Positions 32,322 to 41,424 of a stretch of 64,000 nt of DNA are shown here, piece by piece (position 1 is the first letter of the stretch; each line of letters opens with the position of its first letter). A program made the translations under genes and the position numbers. Location of the stretch: NCBI GenBank assembly GCA_037444685.1, contig JBBILX010000005.1:62001-126000 (forward strand), in the 5' to 3' direction. The notes under the pieces are model-generated. The model had not been told where the DNA came from and did no database searches. It was given only the letters and a program-made list of their open reading frames with translations. This DNA is from UBA964 sp037444685. GTDB lineage: Bacteria > Pseudomonadota > Gammaproteobacteria > Steroidobacterales > Steroidobacteraceae.

Positions 32322-35155
32322 GCGCTGCGATCCGCGGCGCGTGGCCGGTGGCTGCGTTTTGCGCGGCGGCGCTCTTGATCGGCGCCTCGTCGGTCGCCGA
32401 TGCCGCCGAGCGAAGCCGCAGACCGGCCACGATTGGCGACCTCGAGGCGCGTCGGGTCGAAATCCGCACCGATGCCCGAGTGCCGGGCAGCGCAGCCCGG
32501 GCGATGGACAACTACCGCAAGTACCTCGAACTGCAGAACGCTGACCCTGCCACGCGCGCGGAGGCGCTGCGTCGACTCGGCGATCTCAATCTCGAAGCCG
32601 GCGAGCTCGAGCGCATGGAGCGCGAAGTCTCGGCGGTCGACCTCGCCGGTGCGGAGGCGATCAGGCTCTACACCCTGCTGCTCAAGGCGTACCCGGACTA
32701 TCCGCGCAACGACCAGGTCCTCTATCAGCTCGCCCGCGCCTACGAGACCACCGGCCAGCCGGAGCAGGCGCTCGCGACCCTGGACCGCATCGTACGCGAA
32801 TATCCACAGGCCCCGCAGATCAGCGAGATCGACTTTCGCCGCGGGGAGATCCTGTTCTCCGCCAAACGCTACCCGGAGGCACAGGTCGCCTACGAACGCT
32901 CGCTGCGCGCCGGCGAATCCGGTGCCTTCTTCGAGCAGAGTCTCTACAAGCTCGGCTGGTCGCTGTTCAAGCAATCGCTCCACGAGGAGAGTCTGCCGCC
33001 GTTCGGGCGCGTGCTCGACGCGAACCTGCTCGATCGCCGCGACCGCAGCCGCGTGCTGCCGATCGAAGGGCTCAAGCGCGCAGATCGCGAGCTCGTCGAG
33101 GACACGCTGCGCGTCATGAGCATCGCCTTCTCCTATCTCGACGGCGCGACGTCACTCGCCGACTACCTCGACACGCGTGGGGCTGCCACGCCATACGCGT
33201 ACCTTCTATACGCGCGGCTCGGCGACCTCTACGTCGAGAAGCAGCGCTATCAGGACGCCGCGGGCGCCTACCGCGCATTCGTCGCGCGCGATGCCAATAA
33301 CGACAATGCGCCGTTGCTGGCGATGCAGGCGATCGAGGCCTACCGCAAGGGCGGTTTCTCGAAGCTCGTGCTCGACGGCAAGCGTGAGTACATCGAGCGA
33401 TACAATTTCGCCTCGGCTTTCTGGCAGGGGCGCGACCGCGCCAGGCTGCCGCAGGTCATCGCCGAGCTCAAGACCAACATGAAGGACGTCGCGACCTACT
33501 ACCATGCGACGGCGCAGACCTCGAAGCGGATCGAAGACTATGCGGTCGCTGCGCGCTGGTACCGCGACTATCTCGGTTCCTTCCCGGACGATCCGGAGTC
33601 GGCGGCGACGAACTACCTGCTCGCGGAAACCCTCTACGAGAGCCGCCAGTACGCGGACGCAGCGGCGGAGTTCGAGAAGACCGCCTACGGCTACCCGCGC
33701 AACGAGCGATCCGCGGCCGCCGGCTATGCCGCGCTGGTTGCGTTCCAGAAGGAGCGCGAGCGCCTGACCGGCGAGTCGCAGGCCGCATGGCACCTGCGGC
33801 AGATCGATGCCGGCATCCGCTTCGCGGAGACCTTCCCCGAGCACCCCGACAGCGGGGGCGTGATCACGCGCGCCGCCCAGGACGTGTTCGCACTCAAGGA
33901 TCTGCCGCGCGCGATCGACGTCGCGCAGCGGGTGCTCGCGCATCAGCCGCTCGTCGATGCCGCGAAGCAGCGGATCGCGTGGAACATCATCGGTGAGGCA
34001 AACTTTGAGCTCGGTGTCTACGACCAGGCTGAGGCGGCCTACGCTCGGGCCCGTGAGTTGCTGCCGCCGAACGATCCGCTGCGCAAGGACCTGACCGAGC
34101 GCCTCGCGGCGTCCGTGTACCGGCAGGCCGAGGCGAAGCGCGCGGCCGGAGACGGTCTCGCCGCCGTCGACGATTTCCTGCGAGTCGCGGCCGTGGCGCC
34201 CGACGCGAGCATCCGTTCGACGGCGGAGTACGATGCGGCGGTCCAGCTCGTCAATCTCAAATCCTGGGAGCGTGCGATCGGCGTGCTCGAATCCTACCGC
34301 CGCAGCTACCCAGGCGATGGGCGCCAGCGGGATGTCGCGCGCAACCTCGCCGTCGCGTACGCCGAGGCAAACCGGCCGTTGCAGGCAGCCGTCGAGTTCG
34401 AGCGCATCGCCGAGACGCCGGCCGAGGAGATGGCGCTGCGGCGCGAGGCGCTGCAGAGCGCGGCGGATCTCTACGAGAAGGCTGGCGAGGTGTCCAGGAG
34501 CCGGACCGCGCTCGAGCGCTTCGTCGAACGCTACCCGGCGCCGCTCGCGCCCGCGATCGAGGCGAGGCAGCGGCTGGCCGACCTCGCCGGGCGGGCCGGC
34601 GACGAGTCGGCACGACTGCGCTGGTATCGCGAGATCGTGCGTGCAGACGCGGCGGCCGGCGCCGAGCGGACCGACCGGACGCGGGTGCTGGCTGCGCGCG
34701 CCCAGCTCGCGCTCGCCGCCCCGCAGCGCGATGCCTTCCGCGGCATCCGCCTCGTGGCGCCGTTGCGCCGCAGCCTCGAGCAGAAGCGCAAGGCACTCGA
34801 CGTGGCGCTCGCGGCCTACCGAGCTGCCGTCGACTACCGGGTTGCCGACGTCACGACGGCGGCGAGTTTCGAGATGGCCGAACTGTACCGGACGCTGGCG
34901 AACGATCTGCTGAGGTCGGAGCGGCCGAAAGGGCTCGGCGCCGACGAGCTCGAACAGTACGATCTGCTGCTTGAGGAACAGGCGTTCCCGTTCGAGGAAC
35001 AGGCCATCAGCCTGCACGAGATCAACGCCGCGCGCGCGCGGGAGGGCCTCTACGATGACTGGGTGCGGCGCAGCTATGCCACGCTCGCCGAACTCAAGCC
35101 AGCCCGTTACGGCAAGACCGAGGTGGTGCAGGATGTCGTCACTTCGCTCGAATGA
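32318..35155 (+). CDS. large exported TPR-repeat protein (second of three)
   Basis: A 945-residue protein with signal (VAAFCAAALLIGASSVADA) and at least a dozen TPR/HAT-like helical pairs spread over its length (QLARAYETTGQPEQALATLDR, RLGDLYVEKQRYQDAAGAYRAF, IIGEANFELGVYDQAEAAYARA, DAAVQLVNLKSWERAIGVLE). It is comparable to the large outer-membrane-associated TPR proteins of TonB/Exb-like machines. The ATG start overlaps the previous stop as ATGA, and its own end overlaps the next gene by 23 bp. Likely periplasmic scaffold of the complex. Confidence 0.82.
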   Translation: MSAAIRGAWPVAAFCAAALLIGASSVADAAERSRRPATIGDLEARRVEIRTDARVPGSAARAMDNYRKYLELQNADPATRAEALRRLGDLNLEAGELERMEREVSAVDLAGAEAIRLYTLLLKAYPDYPRNDQVLYQLARAYETTGQPEQALATLDRIVREYPQAPQISEIDFRRGEILFSAKRYPEAQVAYERSLRAGESGAFFEQSLYKLGWSLFKQSLHEESLPPFGRVLDANLLDRRDRSRVLPIEGLKRADRELVEDTLRVMSIAFSYLDGATSLADYLDTRGAATPYAYLLYARLGDLYVEKQRYQDAAGAYRAFVARDANNDNAPLLAMQAIEAYRKGGFSKLVLDGKREYIERYNFASAFWQGRDRARLPQVIAELKTNMKDVATYYHATAQTSKRIEDYAVAARWYRDYLGSFPDDPESAATNYLLAETLYESRQYADAAAEFEKTAYGYPRNERSAAAGYAALVAFQKERERLTGESQAAWHLRQIDAGIRFAETFPEHPDSGGVITRAAQDVFALKDLPRAIDVAQRVLAHQPLVDAAKQRIAWNIIGEANFELGVYDQAEAAYARARELLPPNDPLRKDLTERLAASVYRQAEAKRAAGDGLAAVDDFLRVAAVAPDASIRSTAEYDAAVQLVNLKSWERAIGVLESYRRSYPGDGRQRDVARNLAVAYAEANRPLQAAVEFERIAETPAEEMALRREALQSAADLYEKAGEVSRSRTALERFVERYPAPLAPAIEARQRLADLAGRAGDESARLRWYREIVRADAAAGAERTDRTRVLAARAQLALAAPQRDAFRGIRLVAPLRRSLEQKRKALDVALAAYRAAVDYRVADVTTAASFEMAELYRTLANDLLRSERPKGLGADELEQYDLLLEEQAFPFEEQAISLHEINAARAREGLYDDWVRRSYATLAELKPARYGKTEVVQDVVTSLE

Positions 35156-35885
35156 CCGCAGGCGGCGCACTGGCGCTCTGCGCTGGCTCGCTGCCGCCGG
35201 TTGTACGTTGATGTGTAGCGCGGCGCTGACCCATGCAGCGCAGGATGCAGTGCCCGCCGGACCCGCCATGCCGGCTGCGGCAGCCTCGGCACCCGGCGCC
35301 GGGGCTGCGCCGCGCAGCTATCCGGCGCGCGCGTTGGCCGACTATGCGCGAGCGATCGAGCTCATGCAGGCTGGCCGGACGACCGAGGCCGAGCTCGAGT
35401 TCGGGCAGCTGTCAGCGGCCTATCCCGAGTTCGCCGGTCCGCAGATCAATATCGGTCTGCTGCGGCGGCGTGCCGGCGATCTCGATGCCGCCGAGGCGGC
35501 CTTGCGGCTCGCCACCGAACGCAATCCGGGCAGCGCGGTCGCATGGAGCGAGCTCGCTCTGACGCTGCGGATGCGGGGGCAGTTCGAGCAGGCGGCCGCT
35601 GCCTACGAGCGCGCGATCGCCGCCGACCCGGCTTACGCGCCGGCGCACCGCAACCTCGGCGTGCTGCTGGATCTCTACCTCGACCGGCCCGCGCCGGCGC
35701 TCGCGGCGCTCGAGCGTTATCGCGAGCTCGCCGGTGAGGAGAAGCAGCTCAACGGCTGGATCGCGGAGTTGCGGCAGCGTGTCGCCAAACTCGCGCCGCG
35801 CGACGGCGGTGCCGCGACCGCCGAGGCGCCACTGTCCCCACCACCGCCGGACGATCCGATTCCCGCACCGGAGACCGTTCCATGA
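35133..35885 (+). CDS. exported TPR-repeat protein (third of three)
   Basis: A 250-residue protein. The ATG at 35133 gives a basic n-region (SNDRRRRTGALR) and a signal ending LTHAAQ. Three TPR units follow (ARAIELMQAGRTTEAELEF, NIGLLRRRAGDLDAAEAALR, YERAIAADPAYAPAHRNLG), then a proline-rich tail (SPPPPDDPIPAPE). It overlaps the previous gene by 23 bp and the next by four (ATGA). Periplasmic accessory protein of the Exb complex by context. Confidence 0.8.
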   Translation: MSSLRSNDRRRRTGALRWLAAAGCTLMCSAALTHAAQDAVPAGPAMPAAAASAPGAGAAPRSYPARALADYARAIELMQAGRTTEAELEFGQLSAAYPEFAGPQINIGLLRRRAGDLDAAEAALRLATERNPGSAVAWSELALTLRMRGQFEQAAAAYERAIAADPAYAPAHRNLGVLLDLYLDRPAPALAALERYRELAGEEKQLNGWIAELRQRVAKLAPRDGGAATAEAPLSPPPPDDPIPAPETVP

Positions 35886-36493
35886 AGCGCAGAGGCCGCG
35901 TGACCGTTCCGTTCATTCTCGCCCTGTCGATCGCCGCCAGCACGCTGACTGGCGCCGCGGGCTGGGCGCAGGCGCCCCGGGCCAGCGTGCCGCCAGCCGA
36001 AGCCGACGCTGCGGCGGTCACCGAGAGCCTCGAGCCGGCAGTCGATACCTCGCGGGCATCAGCCGAGCGCCCGGCCGAAGCGGTCGGGCGTATCGATCCC
36101 CCGGCCAGGGCCGCGCAGCCGGCGGCCCGCCGCGCGCCCGCGACGGCGGCCGGCGCCGGGCGCCGCGTGCTCGACCGCGTCGATCTCGAGGCGACGCAGA
36201 TCACCGGCAATCGCGAGTTGCCGCGCGTGCTCTACATCGTGCCCTGGAAGCGCTCCGACCTCGGCGACCTCGCCGGCAGGCCCGTCAACAGCCTGCTCGA
36301 CGAGGTGCTGGCTCCGGTGGACAGGGACGTGTTTCGCCGCGAGACGCGCTATTTCGAGGCACTGCAGTCGGCACCGCCCGCCGGCGACATGCCCGGCTCG
36401 GGGAATGCCGGAGCGGCAGCGCCGCCGCCATTGTCACCGACCGGTGACAGCGTGAGAGATGCCTCACAACCCCCGGAGCCCGGCGGGAATTGA
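35882..36493 (+). CDS. exported Ala/Pro-rich protein of the Exb operon
   Basis: A 203-residue protein with a signal (FILALSIAASTLTGAAGWAQ) and a disordered Ala/Pro/Arg-rich region to about residue 95. The one structured-looking segment (residues 98-160) reads DRVDLEATQITGNRELPRVLYIVPWKRSDLGD in two pieces and ends FRRETRYFEAL. I do not recognise the family. Its ATGA overlap with the TPR gene and position just before exbB place it in the same complex. The C-terminus is again low complexity. Confidence 0.75.
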   Translation: MKRRGRVTVPFILALSIAASTLTGAAGWAQAPRASVPPAEADAAAVTESLEPAVDTSRASAERPAEAVGRIDPPARAAQPAARRAPATAAGAGRRVLDRVDLEATQITGNRELPRVLYIVPWKRSDLGDLAGRPVNSLLDEVLAPVDRDVFRRETRYFEALQSAPPAGDMPGSGNAGAAAPPPLSPTGDSVRDASQPPEPGGN

Positions 36494-36574
36494 GGCGCGG
36501 AATGCCTTAACTTTAATCGCATCGTGGCCCGTTCTCGCTTGTCGGGCCCTGCGGCAGACGTGGAGGAGATCGAC

Positions 36575-37231
36575 ATGGGTCCATTCGGCACGGCAGTGAA
36601 GTTCTTCCAGGAGGGAGGACTCTTCATGTGGCCTATTGCAATCGTGTTCGTGCTTGGGATCGCGATCGCGATCGAGCGCTACGTCTACATCACCCGACAG
36701 GCCTCTCTGAACCGCTCGCTCTGGGACGAGGTCACGCCGCATCTGCAGGCCGGCAACTTCAAGGCGGCGGTGGAGCTCACGCAGAACTCCTCGGCCTTCA
36801 TCGGTTCGATCCTCAACTACGGTCTCGCGCGGATCAAGACTGCGCGGCGCCGCGACGACATCGAGAAGGCGATGGAGGAGAGCCTGATGGAGGTCATGCC
36901 GAAGCTCGAGCGGCGCACTCCCTACCTCGCGAGCTTCGCCAACATCGCCACGCTGCTCGGGCTGCTCGGCACGATCGTCGGCCTGATTCAGGCCTTCCAG
37001 GCGGTCGGTGCCGCGAATCCGGCCGAGAAGGCCGACCTGCTGTCGGCGTCGATATCGGTCGCGATGAACACGACCGCATTCGGCCTGATCGTCGCGATTC
37101 CGCTGCTGCTGATCCACTCGGTGATCCAGTCGAAGACCACGCAGGTCATCGACAGCCTCGAGATGGCTTCGGTGAAGTTTCTGAACGCGATCACCGAGCG
37201 GCAGCCGGCCACTCCGGAGCAGAAGGGCTGA
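36575..37231 (+). CDS. MotA/TolQ/ExbB-type proton channel protein
   Basis: A 218-residue ExbB/TolQ homologue with three membrane segments (residues 13-33, about 120-145 and 155-180). The family signature is seen as ANIATLLGLLGTIVGLIQAF and SISVAMNTTAFGLIVAIPLLLIH, each quoted in part. It forms the ion-conducting pentamer that, with ExbD, converts proton-motive force to motion in the periplasm. ATG 36575 has a GGAGGAG ribosome site. Two exbD-like genes follow. Confidence 0.93.
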   Translation: MGPFGTAVKFFQEGGLFMWPIAIVFVLGIAIAIERYVYITRQASLNRSLWDEVTPHLQAGNFKAAVELTQNSSAFIGSILNYGLARIKTARRRDDIEKAMEESLMEVMPKLERRTPYLASFANIATLLGLLGTIVGLIQAFQAVGAANPAEKADLLSASISVAMNTTAFGLIVAIPLLLIHSVIQSKTTQVIDSLEMASVKFLNAITERQPATPEQKG

Positions 37232-37295
37232 AGGGCCGGCCGCGGCGCATCGTGCGCCGGTGCCGGTGATCCCGTCCCACCCACGGAGCAAGCAC

Positions 37296-37829
37296 ATGGT
37301 CGGACGCGCACGCCGCCGTCGCAGGCAGGACGCCGACGAAATGAACATCACGGCCTTCATGAACCTGATGGTCATCCTCGTGCCGTTCCTGCTGATCACC
37401 GCGGTCTTCTCGCGGTTGACGATCCTGCAGCTCAATCTTCCGGCTGCCGAATCCGAGCCGACTGCCAACGAGCAGTTGCTGAACATCGAGGTCATCGTCC
37501 GCAAGGACCAGATCCAGATTGCCGACCGCGGCACGGGACTGCTGCAGGCGCTGCCCAATCTCGACGGCCGTTACGACCTGCGCGGCCTGACGACCTATCT
37601 GCAACTCGTCAAGCAGAAGTACCCCGAGAAGAGCGACGCGACCGTCCTGCTCGAACCGGACACGCCATACGACACGGTCGTGCAGGTCATGGACGCGGTG
37701 CGCGCGATCACCGTCGAGGTGGACGGCAAGCTGCGCCAGGCCGCGCTGTTCCCCGACATCTCGATCGGCGATGCGCCGGAGGCGGCGCCGCTGCCGCCGC
37801 TCGCAGCCGCAGGCGGAGGTGCGCGATGA
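37296..37829 (+). CDS. ExbD/TolR-type protein with Asp-to-Asn change in the membrane segment
   Basis: A 177-residue ExbD/TolR homologue: a very basic N-terminus (GRARRRRRQDADE), one membrane segment (residues 18-40) and a periplasmic domain ending Gly-rich. In active ExbD/TolR the membrane segment holds an essential Asp (E. coli ExbD Asp25 in FIDVM); here the aligned residue is Asn23 in AFMNLMVILV. It may therefore not carry protons itself and could act with the second ExbD as a heteromeric rotor. ATG 37296 has GGAG seven bases upstream; a GTG at 37260 is less likely. Confidence 0.88.
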   Translation: MVGRARRRRRQDADEMNITAFMNLMVILVPFLLITAVFSRLTILQLNLPAAESEPTANEQLLNIEVIVRKDQIQIADRGTGLLQALPNLDGRYDLRGLTTYLQLVKQKYPEKSDATVLLEPDTPYDTVVQVMDAVRAITVEVDGKLRQAALFPDISIGDAPEAAPLPPLAAAGGGAR

Positions 37830-38341
37830 GTCACTCGGCCCGCGCCAAGCGCATGGAGCGGCACCACAAGCGCGCGCGTCCCGCGGCACTGAGCCTCGTG
37901 TCGCTGATGGACATTTTCACGATCCTCGTGTTCTTCCTGCTCGTCAACCAGTCCGAGGTGCAGGCGCTCGACGTGCCCAAGAACATCGAACTGCCCGAGT
38001 CGATGGCGATCGCCCGTCCGTCGGAGACCGTGGTCGTGATGGTCACGCCCGAACAGATCCTCGTGCAGGGCCGTCCGGTGGCGAGTACGCGCGAGGTCGA
38101 CGCGCAGGACGAGATCGTCATCGGGCCGTTGCGCGACGCGCTCAAGGCGCAGACGGACCGGTTCCTGCGCGCTTCGGCGCAGGCCGACGTCGCCGGTCGC
38201 GAAATCACGATCCTCGGCGACAAGACGGTGCCGTATCGCGTCCTCAAGAAGGTCATGGCGACCTGCACGGATGCGGACTACGGCAAGCTGTCGCTCGCCG
38301 TGCTGCAGCGCGAAGAGGCGCTGAACATCACGGGCGGCTGA
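37826..38341 (+). CDS. ExbD/TolR-type biopolymer transport protein (second copy)
   Basis: A 171-residue ExbD/TolR homologue whose start overlaps the first exbD stop as ATGA. It keeps the membrane Asp (Asp29 in VSLMDIFTILVFFLL), so it is the likely proton-coupled subunit. The periplasmic part has IELPESMAIARPSETVVVMV and DKTVPYRVLKKVMATC, typical of the family. With ExbB and the Asn-type ExbD it would form the energising complex for the TonB-like protein that follows 10 bp later. Confidence 0.92.
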   Translation: MSHSARAKRMERHHKRARPAALSLVSLMDIFTILVFFLLVNQSEVQALDVPKNIELPESMAIARPSETVVVMVTPEQILVQGRPVASTREVDAQDEIVIGPLRDALKAQTDRFLRASAQADVAGREITILGDKTVPYRVLKKVMATCTDADYGKLSLAVLQREEALNITGG

Positions 38342-38351
38342 GGGGGAGCGC

Positions 38352-39335
38352 ATGGAGCTGTTACTGCGACCCTACTACCGCAACTTCGAACTGCCCTGGT
38401 CGGAGGACCCGGCCGCCGAGCGGCGTTTCCGCCGTCTCTGGTCAGGGCTGCTGATCGCCACGCTGCTGCTCGGCATCGTGGTCTGGCTCATCAAGCTGCC
38501 GGAGCCCGCGCCCGACCTCAAGCCGTCGATTCCGCCCGTGCTCGCGAGGATCGTCATCGAGCGGGAGATCAAGCCGCCACCCCCGCCGCCCCCACCGCCC
38601 GAACTCGACCTGCCCAAGCCCGAGCCGCGTCCGGTCGAGACGCGTCCACGGCCGCGCGAGCGCCTGCCGCAGGAGGACGATCTGGCGCGCACGCAGCGCG
38701 CGCGTGAGCGGGCGCAGCGGGCCGGTCTGCTCGCGATGCAGGACCAGCTCGCCGACATCCGCCAGCAGTTCGAACTGACCAAGGACCAGCTCAAGCCCTC
38801 TGCCAATGTGCAGGGTGAGGTAGAGGGGCCTTCGCGTGCCGAGCGCTCGCTGATCACCTCGAAGGTCGGGCAGGCCAGCGGCGGCATCACGACCGCGAGT
38901 TCGAGTCGTGGGTTCGGTGGCGGCGCCGGCAACCTCGGTGGCGTCGGCACGACGCAGATGGTCGTGCCATTCGGCGGCTCCGGTGAGGGCCGCGCGACGT
39001 CGGGGTCGGGACGCGACGTGCGCCGCAGCGGCGCGAGCGGCAAGCCCTCGCGCACGCGCGAGGAGATCGAGCAGGTCTTCGATCGGAACAAGGGCGCGCT
39101 GTACGCGCTCTACACACGGGCGCAGCGCGACAACCCGGAGCTGCAGGGCAAGCTCGTGCTCGAGATCACGATAGCGCCCTCGGGCGAGGTCACGAACGTG
39201 CGCGTCGTCTCGAGCGAGCTCGGCGATCCTGAACTCGAGCGCAAGATCGTGGCGCGCGTCAGGCTGTTCCGCTTCGAGGCCAAGGACGTCGAGACGATCA
39301 CGGCCAGCAAGCCCATCGACTTCTTCCCGGCCTGA
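38352..39335 (+). CDS. TonB-like energy transducer with AgmX/PglI-type C-terminus
   Basis: A 327-residue TonB-like protein: a short cytoplasmic N-terminus, one membrane segment (about residues 32-51), a proline-rich spacer (IKPPPPPPPPPELDLPKPEP), a charged helix, a Gly/Ser-rich linker and a C-terminal domain (VFDRNKGALYALYTRAQRD, LVLEITIAPSGEVTNVRVVS, FFPA) of the AgmX/PglI type that terminates TonB-like transducers in gliding and adventurous-motility-type systems. It is the last gene of the operon and probably spans the periplasm to contact an outer membrane partner. Partner unknown. Confidence 0.87.
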   Translation: MELLLRPYYRNFELPWSEDPAAERRFRRLWSGLLIATLLLGIVVWLIKLPEPAPDLKPSIPPVLARIVIEREIKPPPPPPPPPELDLPKPEPRPVETRPRPRERLPQEDDLARTQRARERAQRAGLLAMQDQLADIRQQFELTKDQLKPSANVQGEVEGPSRAERSLITSKVGQASGGITTASSSRGFGGGAGNLGGVGTTQMVVPFGGSGEGRATSGSGRDVRRSGASGKPSRTREEIEQVFDRNKGALYALYTRAQRDNPELQGKLVLEITIAPSGEVTNVRVVSSELGDPELERKIVARVRLFRFEAKDVETITASKPIDFFPA

Positions 39336-39390
39336 GCACAGCCGCGAGGCGTCGCGCGGACCGCGGGTTGCGCGGCCCGTCGGCTGCGCC

Positions 39391-39396
39391 TAACTT
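39391..39396 (+). promoter_or_regulatory. -10-like box six bases before the Kef antiporter start
   Basis: TAACTT lies with six bases to the GTG at 39403 and there is no Shine-Dalgarno. A leaderless start is possible, but the hexamer is a weak match. Confidence 0.3.
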
Positions 39397-39402
39397 GGAC
39401 CC

Positions 39403-41385
39403 GTGATCGACGATCCGCTGGGCCAAGTCCTCATCCTGCTCGCCGCGGCCGTGGCCGTCGTCTGGGCGGCCCGTCGCCTCGGCCTGCCCGGCATCCTGGG
39501 CTACCTCGCTGTGGGTCTCGCGCTCGGGCCCCATGCACTGGGGCTCGTCGGCGAAACGAGATCGACGGCCCTGCTCGCCGAGCTCGGGGTCGTGTTCCTG
39601 CTGTTCACGCTCGGCCTCGAGTTCTCGTGGCCGCGCATGGTGGCTATGCGGCGCGAGGTGTTCGGGCTCGGCGCGGCTCAAGTGACCTCGACGGCAGCGC
39701 TCGTGGCGCTGATTGCGGTGGCGTTCGGCCTGCCGGCACTGCCCGCTATCGCGGTGGGCGGTGCGCTGGCGCTCAGTTCCACCGCGATCGTCGTACACCA
39801 GCTCACGGAGCAGTCGGAGCTCAACCGCACCCATGGACGCGTGAGCTTCAGCGTGCTGCTCTTCCAAGATCTGGCCGTCGTGCCGTTCCTGGTGCTCGCT
39901 GGTGCGCTCGCGAGCGGGAGCAACGACTTTTCGCCGCAGAGGATTGCCGGAGCCGTCGCAGGCGGGGTGCTGGCCGTCGGGATCGTGCTGTTCACCGGTC
40001 GCTACCTGCTGCGTCCGATGTTCTACGAGATTGCGCACAGCCGGGTCCGCGAGCTGTTCACGCTGGCCGTGCTGCTCGTGGCGATCGGCGCCGCGTGGCT
40101 GTCGCATCGGGCCGGTCTGTCGATGGCGACCGGTGCCTTCCTGGCGGGCATGATGCTCGCCGAGAGCGAGTATCGGCATTCGGTCGAAGCCGTCATCAAG
40201 CCCTTCCGCGACATCCTGCTCGGGCTGTTCTTCATCTCGGTCGGGATGCTGCTCGATCTCGGTGTGCTGCTGCGGGAGTTCTGGCTGATCGCCGCGCTGC
40301 TCGTTGCCATGCTCGTGCTCAAGACCGTGGTCATGGCTGCGGTGGCCCGCCTCGGCGGGCTCGATGCGTTCCGGGCGCTGCGCACCGGCGTCGTGCTGTC
40401 GATCGGCGGCGAATTCGGTGTCGCGCTGCTGACCATCCTGCTGAAGGGGCGCGTGCTCGACGCGACAGTCGTGCAACCGCTGCTGGTCGCCGTCGTGCTC
40501 AGCATGGTGCTCGGCACCTTCCTGCTGCGGAACAACAAGCGGCTCGTCCGACTCGTGCTCCGCGAGTCGGGCCCGCCGGCGCCGACGGCGCTGGCCCGCG
40601 AGCAACAGGCGACCGCCGATGTCGCTGCGCGCGAGCACGTGATCCTCTGCGGCTACGGCCGCGTCGGCCAGAACGTCGCGCGCGTGCTCGAGTCCCAGGG
40701 TTTCGAGTACATCGCGCTCGATCTCGATCCGGCCCGGGTCCGCAACGCCCGCCAGGCCGGCGATCCGGTCGTCTATGGGGATTCCTCGGACGCGGAAGTA
40801 CTGAACCGGGTCGGCGTCGAGAACGCCAGCGCGGTGATCATCACCTTCGCGGACCCGGCGGTCGCTCTCGGCATCGTGCGTGCGGTGCGCCAGTTGCGCG
40901 CCGACGTGCCGATTCTCGTGCGGACGGAGGACGATTCGCGGCTGACCGAATTGATGGACGCCGGCGCCACGGAGGTCGTGCCCGAGACGTTCGAGGCGAG
41001 CCTGATGCTCGTCTCGCATGCGCTGATGCTGCTGCGCGTGCCGGTGTCGCGCGTCGTGAGGACGATCGGTCACGTGCGCGAGAACCGCTATGCGACGCTG
41101 CGCAACCTGTTTCGACGCGGCGACGCGCTCGCGATCGGCGACGAGCATGCCTTCCGCGAGGAGCTCAAGACCGTCCTGCTGCCACCCGGTGCCTGGGCGG
41201 TCGGCCGCTCGCTGGCCGACGTCCGTGCGCGCGGCGCCGAAGTGGCCTTCACGGCGCTGCGGCGACAGGGCATCCTCGGCCGTGAACCGGACGAGGCAGT
41301 CGAGCTGCGCGAGGGGGACGTGCTCGTGATCTACGGGGCCCCCGAGGCGCTCGAACACGCCGAGGCCATCCTGCTCGCCGGCTGA
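39403..41385 (+). CDS. Kef-type K+/H+ antiporter (CPA2 family) with TrkA domains
   Basis: A 660-residue monovalent cation:proton antiporter-2 protein. Residues 1-380 hold about 12 membrane segments with GYLAVGLALGPHALGLV, ALSSTAIVVHQL and SIGGEFGVALL; residues 412-530 are a Rossmann TrkA-N domain (ILCGYGRVGQNVARVLESQG), and residues 575-655 a TrkA-C domain (GRSLADVRARGAEVAF ... VLVIYG). KefB/KefC relatives export potassium when glutathione adducts accumulate; others are cell-volume or pH regulators. No KefF/KefG accessory gene is adjacent. GTG start. It converges on the aminotransferase gene with 39 bp between stops. Confidence 0.9.
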   Translation: MIDDPLGQVLILLAAAVAVVWAARRLGLPGILGYLAVGLALGPHALGLVGETRSTALLAELGVVFLLFTLGLEFSWPRMVAMRREVFGLGAAQVTSTAALVALIAVAFGLPALPAIAVGGALALSSTAIVVHQLTEQSELNRTHGRVSFSVLLFQDLAVVPFLVLAGALASGSNDFSPQRIAGAVAGGVLAVGIVLFTGRYLLRPMFYEIAHSRVRELFTLAVLLVAIGAAWLSHRAGLSMATGAFLAGMMLAESEYRHSVEAVIKPFRDILLGLFFISVGMLLDLGVLLREFWLIAALLVAMLVLKTVVMAAVARLGGLDAFRALRTGVVLSIGGEFGVALLTILLKGRVLDATVVQPLLVAVVLSMVLGTFLLRNNKRLVRLVLRESGPPAPTALAREQQATADVAAREHVILCGYGRVGQNVARVLESQGFEYIALDLDPARVRNARQAGDPVVYGDSSDAEVLNRVGVENASAVIITFADPAVALGIVRAVRQLRADVPILVRTEDDSRLTELMDAGATEVVPETFEASLMLVSHALMLLRVPVSRVVRTIGHVRENRYATLRNLFRRGDALAIGDEHAFREELKTVLLPPGAWAVGRSLADVRARGAEVAFTALRRQGILGREPDEAVELREGDVLVIYGAPEALEHAEAILLAG

Positions 41386-41424
41386 TGCGCGAGGGTGTGC
41401 GTCCGGCGCCGCGCCTCTTGGCGG

